Part shown: positions 35,846 to 45,538 of the stretch, piece by piece
Layout of the letters: the number at the start of each line of letters is the position of its first letter
How positions within the stretch are numbered: the first letter of the stretch is position 1
Assembly: GCF_030814225.1 (NCBI RefSeq)
Contig: NZ_JAUSUR010000004.1
Span: 310,001-374,000 of the forward strand
Origin: Breznakia pachnodae
Lineage (GTDB): Bacteria; Bacillota_I; Bacilli_A; Erysipelotrichales; Erysipelotrichaceae
Length of the DNA: 64,000 nt
Direction of reading: 5' to 3'
The notes under the pieces: model-generated
The model's database searches: none
What the model saw: the letters and a program-made list of their open reading frames with translations, nothing else
What the model was told of the DNA's origin: nothing
Program-made: the position numbers and the translations under genes

Positions 35846-36757
35846 ATGATGAAAAAACTAGTATTTGATGTTGGCGCAAGTGCAATTAAATATGCACTTA
35901 TGGATAATGAAGCAAATATATATGAAAAAGGAAGTGAGAAAACACCTCAAGATTCTCTTGACTCGTTTCTAGCTATTTTAAACTCTATTTATACTCAGTT
36001 TGAAAAAGACATTGATGGAATTGCAATGAGTTTACCTGGAACAATAGATTCCACTACTGGTCAAATTTATGCTCCTGGTGGTCTGCTGTACAATGCAAAT
36101 GTCAATCTGATAGAGCGAATGAAAGAGTTTACTTCCCTGCCTATTACCCTTGAAAATGATGGTAAGAGTGCTGCTCTTGCAGAAGTATGGAAAGGTCATT
36201 TACAGGATGTAAATGATGGGATTGTACTTGTTTTAGGTTCTGGTATTGGTGGAGGAATCATTAAGGATAAAAAATTATGGCGTGGAAGTCATTTGTTTGC
36301 AGGTGAATTTTCTTTCATCATGCAGAATGGTACTTTTGCGATGGAGAATGTATTTGCAATGCGAGCAAGTACTTCTGCTCTTGTTTATGGAACAGCTGCA
36401 AGAAAACAAATAGCCCCTGATACCCTTGATGGTCATAAAGTATTTAATATGATTGATAATAACGATGAAGATGCCTTGATGTCACTTCAAAATATGTGTA
36501 AAAGTTTAGCAGTAGAAATCTTTAACCTGCAATGTATCTTAGATCCTCAAAAGTTTCTAATTGGTGGAGGTATATCACAACAAAATATTGTAATTGAGAA
36601 AGTACGTGAAGAACTGGATCTTATTTATGATGCAATTCCTTTTGAAGTTCCTCGTGCTGCTTTAGATGCTTGTCGTTACTATAATGACTCTAACTTAATT
36701 GGTGCTTTATATAATTTCTTGAGTATACATAATCTTGGAACAACAAATGAAAAATAA
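35846..36757 (+). CDS. ROK-family sugar kinase
   Basis: 303 residues from ATG 35846 (or 35849), preceded by GAGGTAA. Phosphate-binding FDVGASAIKYALMD, the LENDGKSAALAE segment and VLVLGSGIGGGII are ROK signatures. The CxCGxxGCxE zinc motif of many ROK members is absent. It uses ATP to phosphorylate a sugar such as glucose, N-acetylglucosamine or N-acetylmannosamine. It follows the esterase by seven bases and overlaps the PAP2 gene. Confidence 0.9.
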   Translation: MMKKLVFDVGASAIKYALMDNEANIYEKGSEKTPQDSLDSFLAILNSIYTQFEKDIDGIAMSLPGTIDSTTGQIYAPGGLLYNANVNLIERMKEFTSLPITLENDGKSAALAEVWKGHLQDVNDGIVLVLGSGIGGGIIKDKKLWRGSHLFAGEFSFIMQNGTFAMENVFAMRASTSALVYGTAARKQIAPDTLDGHKVFNMIDNNDEDALMSLQNMCKSLAVEIFNLQCILDPQKFLIGGGISQQNIVIEKVREELDLIYDAIPFEVPRAALDACRYYNDSNLIGALYNFLSIHNLGTTNEK

Positions 36758-37559
36758 CATTAAAAAGAAAAGTTATCTGTTGATAATGTTGTTTTTATGT
36801 TGCTTAATTATTGCAACTCTATTTGATTTACAGATTTCAACTGCTCTATATAATCCAAAAAGTACATTTGGCTGGTTCTTTGAATCCTTTGGCGAAATGA
36901 TTATTTTTCTCATTGGAGGTTTCAGTTCTTTGTTCTTAATTATTGTAAAGGATAGGAAAAAGAGATTATCAACTGTTATTTATGGATTCTTATACTTATT
37001 TAATCTATTAGGATTTATAATGATAATTTCTACTCATTTAAAAGTATCATCACTAATGCTTATACCACTTGTAGTTATTTATCTAATGGTTACGATTCTC
37101 TTGGTAAGAGCAGTTCCAAAGGAAAACTATAGTATTACCAAAAAGATAGCGATGATTGGCCTAATCTTATCACTGGCTCCTATCTTTATAATCAATATTA
37201 TAAAAATGATATGGGGTCGACCTCGGTTTCGTTCTATGAGCAATCCTTCATTACAATTTACACCTTGGTACCTTCCTCAAGGACTTACCACAAACAATGA
37301 GTTTATGTCATTTCCATCAGGACATGCTGCAAACAGTTCAACAATCCTTTGGATCACATTATTACCTTATGCAATTACTTCATTAAAATCAATAGTAAAA
37401 CCTATTACTGGATTTGCAATTATTTGGTTTATTTGTGTTATGGTTAGCCGCATTATTATGGGAGCACACTTCATGAGTGATGTTGTAATCGGTGCTTCCA
37501 TTACCATTACATTATTCTTACTATTAAAAAGGAGGTATTTAAAAAATCATGATATTTAA
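36747..37559 (+). CDS. PAP2-superfamily membrane phosphatase
   Basis: 270 residues from the ATG at 36747 (a TTG at 36735 is also open), overlapping the ROK stop by 11 bases. Six membrane helices with the three PAP2 motifs: KMIWGRPRF, SFPSGHAANSS and SRIIMGAHFMSDV. It dephosphorylates lipid phosphates, such as undecaprenyl pyrophosphate or phosphatidic acid, at the outer membrane face. Confidence 0.9.
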   Translation: MKNNIKKKSYLLIMLFLCCLIIATLFDLQISTALYNPKSTFGWFFESFGEMIIFLIGGFSSLFLIIVKDRKKRLSTVIYGFLYLFNLLGFIMIISTHLKVSSLMLIPLVVIYLMVTILLVRAVPKENYSITKKIAMIGLILSLAPIFIINIIKMIWGRPRFRSMSNPSLQFTPWYLPQGLTTNNEFMSFPSGHAANSSTILWITLLPYAITSLKSIVKPITGFAIIWFICVMVSRIIMGAHFMSDVVIGASITITLFLLLKRRYLKNHDI

Positions 37560-38040
37560 AAAATACGCAATAAAAAAGATATTAATTAACTTTGTACTTG
37601 TGAATATTGTTATTAATGGATTCTTCTATTATTTTAACTTTCGTAATTATGAAGGTCCATTGTACCTTCAATCAATTAAAGGAGATTTACTATTTGGCTT
37701 AGTAATGTTAGCACTTCTTTGTGCATATACTGGATTTATCAATACTCAAAAAGATGTATTAACTGGAACTTTTTATGAAGAAGATTTACATTTCAAACTT
37801 AGTAAATATCTTCCAAAAACACTGACATTACGATTATTGGCAGTTATTCTATTCGTATCCATAATTGTTTACCCCATGTTTATTACGATACCAAACCTTT
37901 TAGGTGTCAACGAAATTAATCATACGATTGGATTTCTAATTAAAACCGGGTCTGCTGCACTTGCAGCTGCAGTTATTGGTTACTTTGTAATTACACTATC
38001 TATTAGTGACTACAAAAACTTATCTAATAAAACATATTAG
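37549..38040 (+). CDS. Four-helix membrane protein, unknown
   Basis: 163 residues with four hydrophobic segments (ILINFVLVNIVINGFF, GLVMLALLCAYTGFI, LLAVILFVSIIVYPMFI, the last around AALAAAVIGYFVITL). No recognised domain. It starts inside the end of the PAP2 gene (11-base overlap), so it is coupled to it and may be its partner. Confidence 0.72.
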   Translation: MIFKKYAIKKILINFVLVNIVINGFFYYFNFRNYEGPLYLQSIKGDLLFGLVMLALLCAYTGFINTQKDVLTGTFYEEDLHFKLSKYLPKTLTLRLLAVILFVSIIVYPMFITIPNLLGVNEINHTIGFLIKTGSAALAAAVIGYFVITLSISDYKNLSNKTY

Positions 38041-38067
38041 AATTATTTATAAAGACTATAAAACCAC

Positions 38068-38099
38068 AAAAGCGTGTACTTAATAAAGTACACGCTTTT
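38068..38099. terminator. Bidirectional terminator
   Basis: AAAAGCGTGTACTT (38068-38081) pairs with AAGTACACGCTTTT (38086-38099) between the converging membrane-protein and GH84 genes. Confidence 0.9.
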
Positions 38100-38110
38100 A
38101 CAGTGTTCAG

Positions 38111-41100
38111 CTATTTTTTTGATTCTTCAAACTTTCTTTTTCCTAAAATACCAAACAATGCAACTGATCCAAACAACAGCAATAACATTATTCCTTTGTT
38201 TGTATTATCACCTGTAGATATATCTTCACCATTAATGATTTTATCATCTGCTGCTTGATTTGGAATTTCCGTTCCATCGATTGTTGGATTATTTTTTAAA
38301 ACTAAATTAGATTCTGCTTTTTCTAAAGTAGTTTTAGCATCAATAAAATCAATCTCACTTGTATCAGATGGGTCTAATCCCATAAGGTAGTCATAAGCTT
38401 CCTTATAAGTCTTATAAGAATCTGCTGTATATTTTTCTTCAGCTCGTAATTCAATATTATTACGATATTCTTCTAAATCAACTGCTCTCTTTTCTAATGA
38501 AAGAAGTGCATTTTGAATTTTTTCTACCATTTCTGATATTTCTTTTTCAGATCCTGATTCAAATAGTTTTTCACTTTCCTTAAGAAGTGTACTTAGTTTT
38601 TTATAAGATGAACTAGTATAGTTATCTTTATTTACTGTATTAGCAACTTCAACTTTTTCACTCAATGCTTTAACGCTTATAAGTTCACTTCTTGCATCTA
38701 GAATTGCATTTGCTAATGCTTCATCTTCTGATGACTCATGAGCCTTTTTCGCATTGTTAATAGCTGTTGTAAGCTTCTTATATGAATCTGTTGTATAGTC
38801 TGCTCCATTGATTGCTTCTGCTTCTTTGATAATAGCTTCTAAGTCAACTGAAGACTTAATTTGCAATTTTTCTTGTGCTTCATTAATATCCTTAATTGCA
38901 TTAGCAATCTCATCTATACTACCATTTTCAAGAAGCCCTTTTGCATTTTCCACTGCATCTTTGTATGCATTATAACTATCTTCAGTATAGTTTTCTGAGT
39001 CATATGTATCAAACTCTTCAATTACTGCTTTTAATCCTGTAATATCTACTAAGGCAGTTATCGCATCATCAAATTTCTTTTGCGCCTTTTTCATATCAGT
39101 TGGATGTACTCTATCTTGTCCAAGTTTATCTTGCTCAATTAAAGATTCTAAATCTTGTTTTGCAATAATTAAGGTTTCATAGCTTGTTTTTGTATAATTA
39201 TCTTCATTTATGAAATCTGTTTTTTCTAGTCCTAATTCTGCTAGTTCACGATTTCGAATAGAATATTCTAGTCTTGCTTCCGCATCATTAATTTCAGTTA
39301 CAATTTTATCTGCATTGGCTTGTGACAAATTTTCAGAATCACTTAATGCAATTACTAACTTTAACATTGCTTCTTCATAATTCGCATACGTAGATACTGA
39401 ATAAACATTTTCATCGTTGCTAATTTTATCTGCGATTATTTGTTCTAAGTCACTAAGATTACTTGCTTTCTCTTTTGCATTCATACGAGCCGCTTTTAGA
39501 GCTCCTAAGGCAGAGTCTGCAACTTCTTGACTAACTGAATCTTTATGTTGAATAATGTCTTCAGCAACCGCTACTGCTTCTTCATATACACGCACACTAT
39601 CGTTTGTCCATGTAGATTCTGCACCATTTGCAATCTCTGCTTCCAACAACGATACATCAGCAGTTGTGATTGATTTTGTTGATAACATCATCTCAGAGAT
39701 TTCAGGAATTTTATCTTGCCAACTAACAGTAATTGATACTACTGATTTTGATTGATCAAATACAAATTCATTGATTGCCTGATTCAATTTACCTGCTGAT
39801 ACACTTGCTCTTGTACCATCTGAATAAGTAATAGAAACTGCTGCATTAGAAATCTCACCTGTCTGAATAATACGAATTGACTTTAAATCATCAGATTCTG
39901 ATATGCGATAAGTGAATGAACTATTCTTTTCTGATGATTTATATGTTGTCGCAAAATCTTTATCAAACATGTTTGATGGTATTTTACCTCTTTCTTCCGC
40001 TGCTTCTGCAATTACATCTTTATTTGATTCCGATGTAATATACTTACCATCATTTATCTGAATTTCACCAAATGCTACCCAGCGATGACTATATGTTTTT
40101 AAAGGACGAACTCGTAAATATCTTCCTTTCGCAGTTAGATTTGTTGCTTCTGCATACATATATCCTGGATTTTTTGAATCATGGGTTAACCAAGCTGCAT
40201 CTTTCGCAACTGAACTATCCCATACATTTTCAAAATCACCTTCTTCGTTGAGTGTCATAACAGTAGTCCAATCACTACCGTTAGGGTCATTTGATACTTC
40301 AAAAACCGCACTTCTCAAGTAGTTCAATTGTGTTTCATTTACATAATAACGAATAGAAGTAAAATCAATTTCTTGTCCTAAATCAAACGTTATATGTTTA
40401 GTTTCATCTTGTGGTCCAGTAATCAAACCTAATGTGCTAAGATTTCCATCAAATACATTACTAACAGTATTTGCCGTACGCATATCGGTTGCACTATTTT
40501 GTTGTGCGAAATCACTTGTTACTGACTTATCAGCTATATACATATAAGAAACATTAAACTGATCAATATTCCAGACTTTTGGTGAATCTACAGTATTGAT
40601 GACACGAATATAACGAGCATCAACAACTTCACTTGGATTATAATCAGTCCAAGTCAATGCATTCATTGATGTCTGCAGTTTAAATCCTTCTGGTAAATCC
40701 GTAGTGTCAATACTATTAATTTGTTTAATATTGTCTAACTTAATTCCAATATATTGATGTTGTGCTAGAGTTACGCTTCCATTTGTCAATAGTGCATTTC
40801 CCTCTGTATTTAAGTTTGCCAATATACTAGTATTCACATTTGTATAAACATGTTTTGAATCTCCATCAGAAGGTACTTCTTTTACTGTGAATTCTGAGAA
40901 TTTTCCCCATGATGCACGAAGTTCAAGATTACGTATACGAATGTATCTTGCTTTTGTTCCATTTAACTCTATATCCAAAGTATCTTTTCCATTAGCAGCA
41001 CCAGAATAGTTTTCATATCCATTTACTGCTGTCCAAGTGCTGCCATCAATTGATGTTTCAATTGCATACTTCATTAGCTTATCACTTCCCTCTGCTCCTA

Positions 41101-44100
41101 CTACAATATGAGCACTTTGTAAGTTCGCGATTTTCCCTAAATCATAGCCAAGAAAATCATCTACCAAGAAGCTATCATTTGTTATGCTTGGAGAACCATC
41201 TGGATCATACCAAACAAAAGTATTATCATCTCCATCATATAAGTTACTTTCAGTTCCTGAATATATGGCCCAACGATCAGTTTTGATAATATTGTACTGA
41301 ATTGGTGAACTATCATGTTTTCCTATTTCTACTTTAAATTCTCCAACTCTCCACCATATTTTTCTATGAGTAACATTGCGAATTCGAATTGATGTCGTTG
41401 TAATATTTCGTGCATCTAAATCAAAGTTTTGTACTTTAGAATTATCAATGTCAGCAATTTTCTGCCACTCATTATTAGTATCTAAATATTCTAAAGCACC
41501 ATCTGTAATTACATCATTACCATTACTTCCACCTTGGGCAAAAGACACTGATTTAAGCAATTGTGGTTCATCAAATGTATAGGCTATATAACTATCTACT
41601 GGTAATTCATCTTTATTAGGATTACTTCCATTTGATATCCATACTTCACCAGCATCATTGCTTCCAGGATTACCATCATTCAACACTGCCCAATCAGTAT
41701 TATTCATACGATCACGGTTTGTTGAATAAGTACCATTTACTTCAGGTTCTGGCTCACTTGCTGTTTTATTAATTGTAATTTCATGAACATTCAAATATGC
41801 ATCTTTTGTATTGTTTTTTGTAGCTACTAAACGAATACCCATTGCTTGAAAATTCTCAGGTAAGTCTTCTTCATTAAGAATGATTTCTTGGTAATTTCCT
41901 TGTACAGCAACATACTCTACTCCATTGAGGTCTTCCCACTCTTTTCCATCTTTTGTGTATTGTAATTTTGCATATTCCATATGATTCTTTCCATTTCCCA
42001 GTAAGAAACGTACATATGTAATATCAATCTTTTTACCTAACATAACCCCAACATAATCACCTTCATATATCCATACTGGACTTCGATAACTTGCCATTGT
42101 TGAATCATCTCCATCAAATACATTTGCTGTGCTTCCTGATGGATTATCTTGTCTGCTAGTAATAAATGTTTTTGTTACAATATCAGGATCCATAATACTC
42201 TCTGAACGCATTGATAAGTAAGAATCTAATGCATTTACAAACGGTACGATATGTTGTACTCCAACTTCTGCTCTTTCATTATGATCTACATACCAGAACT
42301 CATGTGTTTTCGATCTCTCAAATGCTGCTTTCCCCGCTGTTTGATAATTCAATAATCCTGTAGTGTCATTGTTAATTGCTGCCTTTACTCCATTTAGATA
42401 AGCAATCGTAGCTTCGTTAGTGTCTGACCAGCAATCTAACCAATAAGACATTTGATCTTTCAAACGAGCATCTCCTGTTGAATTAGAATATGTTTCCACT
42501 GCTTCTTGTAAGATATTAAATTCTTCAATCATTACATCTACATCTGAAACAGTAAGTGTTCCTGCATTTAGTTTATTTTTAAATTCAGTTAGTTTAGGTG
42601 CTAAATCAACCGATTCCTGAAGTACTGTTACACGACTATCCATATCCTGATTAATCATATGTTTTGATAATTCTCTTAGTGCTGATGAGGCTGATGTTTC
42701 GACTGCACTATTATGATCTACATATTTAAATGAGTCATACCATGCTTGGTCAGCTTCTTCATTGCTACTCCAGATATTCCATGAATAGCATGCATTTCCA
42801 AAAATAGCAACTTTACTTGGTTCTGATTGTTGCATTGGATTTAAAACGATTCCCTGAATATTACTAGGATCTACATTTGGATGCAGGAAGGTTGTATAAC
42901 CACCCATAATTAAATGTTTCTTTGAGTTGTCTGTACAAGGCCAGTTTACCCACAAGTAAGGACCACGCCCAGCATTACTTGTAAATGTTTGTGTAAAGCT
43001 ATTTGATACTTCACCCCATACACGTCCACCAGTCATAACAATCTGTACATTTTCTGGGAACTGACTATAGTAAGATTCTCCCATTCCCATATATTCTTGT
43101 GTACAGAAAGGAAGTGTTAATTTCAAATCAGGATATTGTTTTTGCATTTCCTTTAACCAATCACTCATATCACTTAAGGTACGAATATAGTTTGTTCCAC
43201 CTACATTTCCTGCATCATCTGCAAGAATTGCAATTTGACGAACATCACCATCTCTGATTACCTGTTCAAACTTTGCCTGCATTACTGCTAAATCTGCCTG
43301 ATAATTTTCTTCTGAATTATATCTTATTGCGTTGCTCATATATGGATGAAGAGCATAAACAAATCTACATTTTGATTTATTTCCAGCATCAGCCAATGGT
43401 TTTATCTTTGTTTCAATTTCTTCAGCTGTATATAATTCACGCCAATTAGAATTATGCTTAGGATCATCCTTAGGAGCATAAAAATAAGAATTTAGCTTGT
43501 AGTTTCCTCCCCACTCCATTAGCGCAACACGATCTTCTGTAGACCAAGGATTTCCATAATACCCCTCAATGAATCCTCTGCTCTCAACATCTGCGTAATC
43601 TTCTACGATAAAGTTTTGTATTGTATAACTATCCAACTGCTTAATAACATGATTAAGTGTTGTCAAAGCATAAAAACTAGAATCTGTATCTCTTCCTAAA
43701 ACAGTAATTACATTATCATCCACAGATAGTAAATAACTGTCTGTCTTATCAAATAAATTACTTGTTTTTAATGTAGAGTTATTCTCAGCATATGTATCAA
43801 CATATCCTTTTGAATTATGAATTCCAATTAAAATATTTGTTTTCCCTGATTCTACTTCATTTACTTGAGTAACCTGTAATCCTTTAGAAGCTGCTATTTC
43901 ATTAAATAACTGTTTTGTATATTCATCGATACCATCTTCATAAATTACATTTACCTCATTTTTTATAATGAAGTCTCCTCCTGTATATTCAATAAGTTGA
44001 GGATTCGGGTATATCTCATATTCATTTGCTTCGTTCGCGTTAATCAGATTGTTCTGATAATCTGATGGAACGATACCAATTGATAAACCCAAAATAATAA

Positions 44101-44131
44101 AAACCATTAAAAATTTATATACTTTTTTCAT
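38111..44131 (-). CDS. GH84 beta-N-acetylglucosaminidase (hyaluronidase-like), surface protein
   Basis: About 2,006 residues from the ATG at 44131 (AAAGGAG upstream; a second ATG at 44149 adds six). A signal peptide at the N-terminus is followed by an N-terminal hexosaminidase-like domain and the GH84 catalytic barrel (about residues 185-490), whose adjacent aspartates in AILADDAG (305-306) are the catalytic pair of O-GlcNAcases such as NagJ. Then come a helical region, several F5/8 type C carbohydrate-binding domains (first about residues 655-790), seven FIVAR repeats (about 1480-1930), and at the C-terminus DISTGDNTN, a hydrophobic helix and FEESKK. It should cut GlcNAc from host glycans outside the cell. 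The terminal sorting motif lacks the usual LP. Confidence 0.93.
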   Translation of the reverse strand: MKKVYKFLMVFIILGLSIGIVPSDYQNNLINANEANEYEIYPNPQLIEYTGGDFIIKNEVNVIYEDGIDEYTKQLFNEIAASKGLQVTQVNEVESGKTNILIGIHNSKGYVDTYAENNSTLKTSNLFDKTDSYLLSVDDNVITVLGRDTDSSFYALTTLNHVIKQLDSYTIQNFIVEDYADVESRGFIEGYYGNPWSTEDRVALMEWGGNYKLNSYFYAPKDDPKHNSNWRELYTAEEIETKIKPLADAGNKSKCRFVYALHPYMSNAIRYNSEENYQADLAVMQAKFEQVIRDGDVRQIAILADDAGNVGGTNYIRTLSDMSDWLKEMQKQYPDLKLTLPFCTQEYMGMGESYYSQFPENVQIVMTGGRVWGEVSNSFTQTFTSNAGRGPYLWVNWPCTDNSKKHLIMGGYTTFLHPNVDPSNIQGIVLNPMQQSEPSKVAIFGNACYSWNIWSSNEEADQAWYDSFKYVDHNSAVETSASSALRELSKHMINQDMDSRVTVLQESVDLAPKLTEFKNKLNAGTLTVSDVDVMIEEFNILQEAVETYSNSTGDARLKDQMSYWLDCWSDTNEATIAYLNGVKAAINNDTTGLLNYQTAGKAAFERSKTHEFWYVDHNERAEVGVQHIVPFVNALDSYLSMRSESIMDPDIVTKTFITSRQDNPSGSTANVFDGDDSTMASYRSPVWIYEGDYVGVMLGKKIDITYVRFLLGNGKNHMEYAKLQYTKDGKEWEDLNGVEYVAVQGNYQEIILNEEDLPENFQAMGIRLVATKNNTKDAYLNVHEITINKTASEPEPEVNGTYSTNRDRMNNTDWAVLNDGNPGSNDAGEVWISNGSNPNKDELPVDSYIAYTFDEPQLLKSVSFAQGGSNGNDVITDGALEYLDTNNEWQKIADIDNSKVQNFDLDARNITTTSIRIRNVTHRKIWWRVGEFKVEIGKHDSSPIQYNIIKTDRWAIYSGTESNLYDGDDNTFVWYDPDGSPSITNDSFLVDDFLGYDLGKIANLQSAHIVVGAEGSDKLMKYAIETSIDGSTWTAVNGYENYSGAANGKDTLDIELNGTKARYIRIRNLELRASWGKFSEFTVKEVPSDGDSKHVYTNVNTSILANLNTEGNALLTNGSVTLAQHQYIGIKLDNIKQINSIDTTDLPEGFKLQTSMNALTWTDYNPSEVVDARYIRVINTVDSPKVWNIDQFNVSYMYIADKSVTSDFAQQNSATDMRTANTVSNVFDGNLSTLGLITGPQDETKHITFDLGQEIDFTSIRYYVNETQLNYLRSAVFEVSNDPNGSDWTTVMTLNEEGDFENVWDSSVAKDAAWLTHDSKNPGYMYAEATNLTAKGRYLRVRPLKTYSHRWVAFGEIQINDGKYITSESNKDVIAEAAEERGKIPSNMFDKDFATTYKSSEKNSSFTYRISESDDLKSIRIIQTGEISNAAVSITYSDGTRASVSAGKLNQAINEFVFDQSKSVVSITVSWQDKIPEISEMMLSTKSITTADVSLLEAEIANGAESTWTNDSVRVYEEAVAVAEDIIQHKDSVSQEVADSALGALKAARMNAKEKASNLSDLEQIIADKISNDENVYSVSTYANYEEAMLKLVIALSDSENLSQANADKIVTEINDAEARLEYSIRNRELAELGLEKTDFINEDNYTKTSYETLIIAKQDLESLIEQDKLGQDRVHPTDMKKAQKKFDDAITALVDITGLKAVIEEFDTYDSENYTEDSYNAYKDAVENAKGLLENGSIDEIANAIKDINEAQEKLQIKSSVDLEAIIKEAEAINGADYTTDSYKKLTTAINNAKKAHESSEDEALANAILDARSELISVKALSEKVEVANTVNKDNYTSSSYKKLSTLLKESEKLFESGSEKEISEMVEKIQNALLSLEKRAVDLEEYRNNIELRAEEKYTADSYKTYKEAYDYLMGLDPSDTSEIDFIDAKTTLEKAESNLVLKNNPTIDGTEIPNQAADDKIINGEDISTGDNTNKGIMLLLLFGSVALFGILGKRKFEESKK

Positions 44132-44231
44132 CTCTATTCTCCTTTTCATTTTTAATCCTTTCCTTATATACAGTTAAGCGTTTGTTTATCACCATCCTTT
44201 GTTTTTCTCTACATATAAAAAAAGACAAGAA

Positions 44232-44255
44232 AACTAATCACACATGTGATTAGTT
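44232..44255 (-). terminator. Terminator of the TetR gene
   Basis: Minus strand AACTAATCAC (44255-44246) pairs with GTGATTAGTT (44241-44232), extended by AAGAC/GTCTT, followed by seven T. Confidence 0.85.
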
Positions 44256-44304
44256 AGTCTTGCCAATATCTTGTTACAATCTAACCTTATCGGATTTTAT
44301 TGTC

Positions 44305-44868
44305 TTATGATACTTTTTTAGAGATTGATCTCCACCAAATATCAAAACTTACTTCCTTATATTTACTGTTGTCATCTTTCGTTAAAACACAGTAATCAAA
44401 TATAGAAATAATAGAACCATAAAAACTGCTTAATATCAATTCACTGGGAATATCCTCAAATAAATCATTTTCAATAAGTTGTTTAAATACTTTACCAACA
44501 AAAGCAAAAGCTGCTGCTGGTTCTTTTTCTCTTAGATAATTTAAATCTGGAGAAGTGCTATACATATTGAAAAATGCAAAACTTGCTTTATTCTTTAAAA
44601 ACCAGTTAACACTTGTAAACCACAGCATTTTTACACTTTCCTCATCTCCAGATAAATCTGATAATTTTTCAGAAATTGAGCTTCGAAAAGATTCAATTTC
44701 TCTTTTATACAGAGAAATAATTAAGTCATCTTTCGTTTTAAAGTAATAGAAAAATGTACCATTGGATACATCTGCCTCTTCTGTAATCTTTGCTGTTGTA
44801 GTTTTCTGCAACCCATTGCTTGTAAACAACAATAATGCAGCATCTAATATTTTATCTCTATTTTCCAT
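44305..44868 (-). CDS. TetR-family regulator
   Basis: 187 residues from the ATG at 44868 with GGAGG six bases upstream; the longer frame from 44913 has no such site. N-terminal HTH (KTTTAKITEEADVSNGTFFYYFKTKDDLI) typical of TetR, then a helical ligand domain. It sits upstream of the GH84 gene, with the terminator between, so it may control its neighbours or itself; the ligand is unknown. Confidence 0.9.
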   Translation of the reverse strand: MENRDKILDAALLLFTSNGLQKTTTAKITEEADVSNGTFFYYFKTKDDLIISLYKREIESFRSSISEKLSDLSGDEESVKMLWFTSVNWFLKNKASFAFFNMYSTSPDLNYLREKEPAAAFAFVGKVFKQLIENDLFEDIPSELILSSFYGSIISIFDYCVLTKDDNSKYKEVSFDIWWRSISKKVS

Positions 44869-45034
44869 AAGTCCTCCAAAACAGAATAATTCATAATTAA
44901 TGATAGATATCATTTATTCTTATGTCAACAGAGAAAGAATCAATCTATAGAGTGTGTACTCTACAAATTGATAATAGCATAGCTATTCTAAATAATCAAA
45001 TAAATTTGAATTTTTCTTCTAATTAAATAAAAAA

Positions 45035-45056
45035 GAACTAGTTTCCTAACTAGTTC
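45035..45056 (-). terminator. Terminator of the tRNA unit
   Basis: Minus strand GAACTAGTT (45056-45048) pairs with AACTAGTTC (45043-45035), then six T. It follows tRNA-Gly. Confidence 0.88.
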
Positions 45057-45070
45057 GACTATTTTCTAAA

Positions 45071-45144
45071 TGGAGCGAGCGAGGAGAATCGAACTCCCGT
45101 ATCGACCTTGGCAAGGTCGTGTTCTACCATTAAACTACGCTCGC
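45071..45144 (-). tRNA. tRNA-Gly (GCC)
   Basis: 74 nt including an encoded CCA. Acceptor GCGAGCG pairs with CGCTCGC, anticodon loop CTTGCCAA with GCC, T loop GTTCGATTC. Second of two tRNAs on the minus strand. Confidence 0.97.
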
Positions 45145-45157
45145 TTAAATAAAAAAA

Positions 45158-45248
45158 TGGCGGAGTAGGAGAGATTTGAACTCTCGCGCCAGTTTCCCGA
45201 CCTATACCCTTAGCAGGGGCACCTCTTCAGCCGCTTGAGTACTACTCC
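45158..45248 (-). tRNA. tRNA-Ser (GCT)
   Basis: About 91 nt with an encoded CCA. Acceptor GGAGTAG pairs with CTACTCC; anticodon GCT lies in CTGCTAAG; the long variable arm and GTTCAAATC T loop are those of a class II tRNA. It precedes tRNA-Gly. Confidence 0.96.
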
Positions 45249-45342
45249 ACAAGTTGCATATTGCCATATTATAATACCATAGCACAGCACTTTTGACAAG
45301 CACCAATTTACTTACAAAAAGCAAAAAGGTAGGAGTCCTACC

Positions 45343-45534
45343 TTATGCTATCTGATATCCTAATCCAGTAATTATTCTGGTAGCTGATGCAACTGCATCA
45401 CCCCGTCCAAGAATCCCGACTGTCTTTTGTTCTAAGTTAATATCAAACTCAATTCCTGCATCAGTAAGTGCTTCTGAAATCTTTTCTACACAATGATCAC
45501 AGTCCATGTTTTTTATAATTAAGATATGTTTCAT
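45343..45534 (-). CDS. Small heavy-metal-associated (HMA) domain protein
   Basis: 63 residues with the metal site MDCDHC (Cys12, Cys15) and a betaalphabeta-betaalphabeta size expected for CopZ-type chaperones. It would bind Cu(I) or another soft metal in the cytosol. It is the last gene of the two-component/MgtE/LRR/HAD operon, four bases after the HAD stop. No copper ATPase gene is nearby. Confidence 0.87.
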   Translation of the reverse strand: MKHILIIKNMDCDHCVEKISEALTDAGIEFDINLEQKTVGILGRGDAVASATRIITGLGYQIA

Positions 45535-45538
45535 TTTA

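Noticed and set aside
44232..44255. TetR operator palindrome AACTAATCAC-GTGATTAGTT
   Set aside because: It lies just after the TetR stop codon and is followed by a T run, so a terminator is more likely than an operator.
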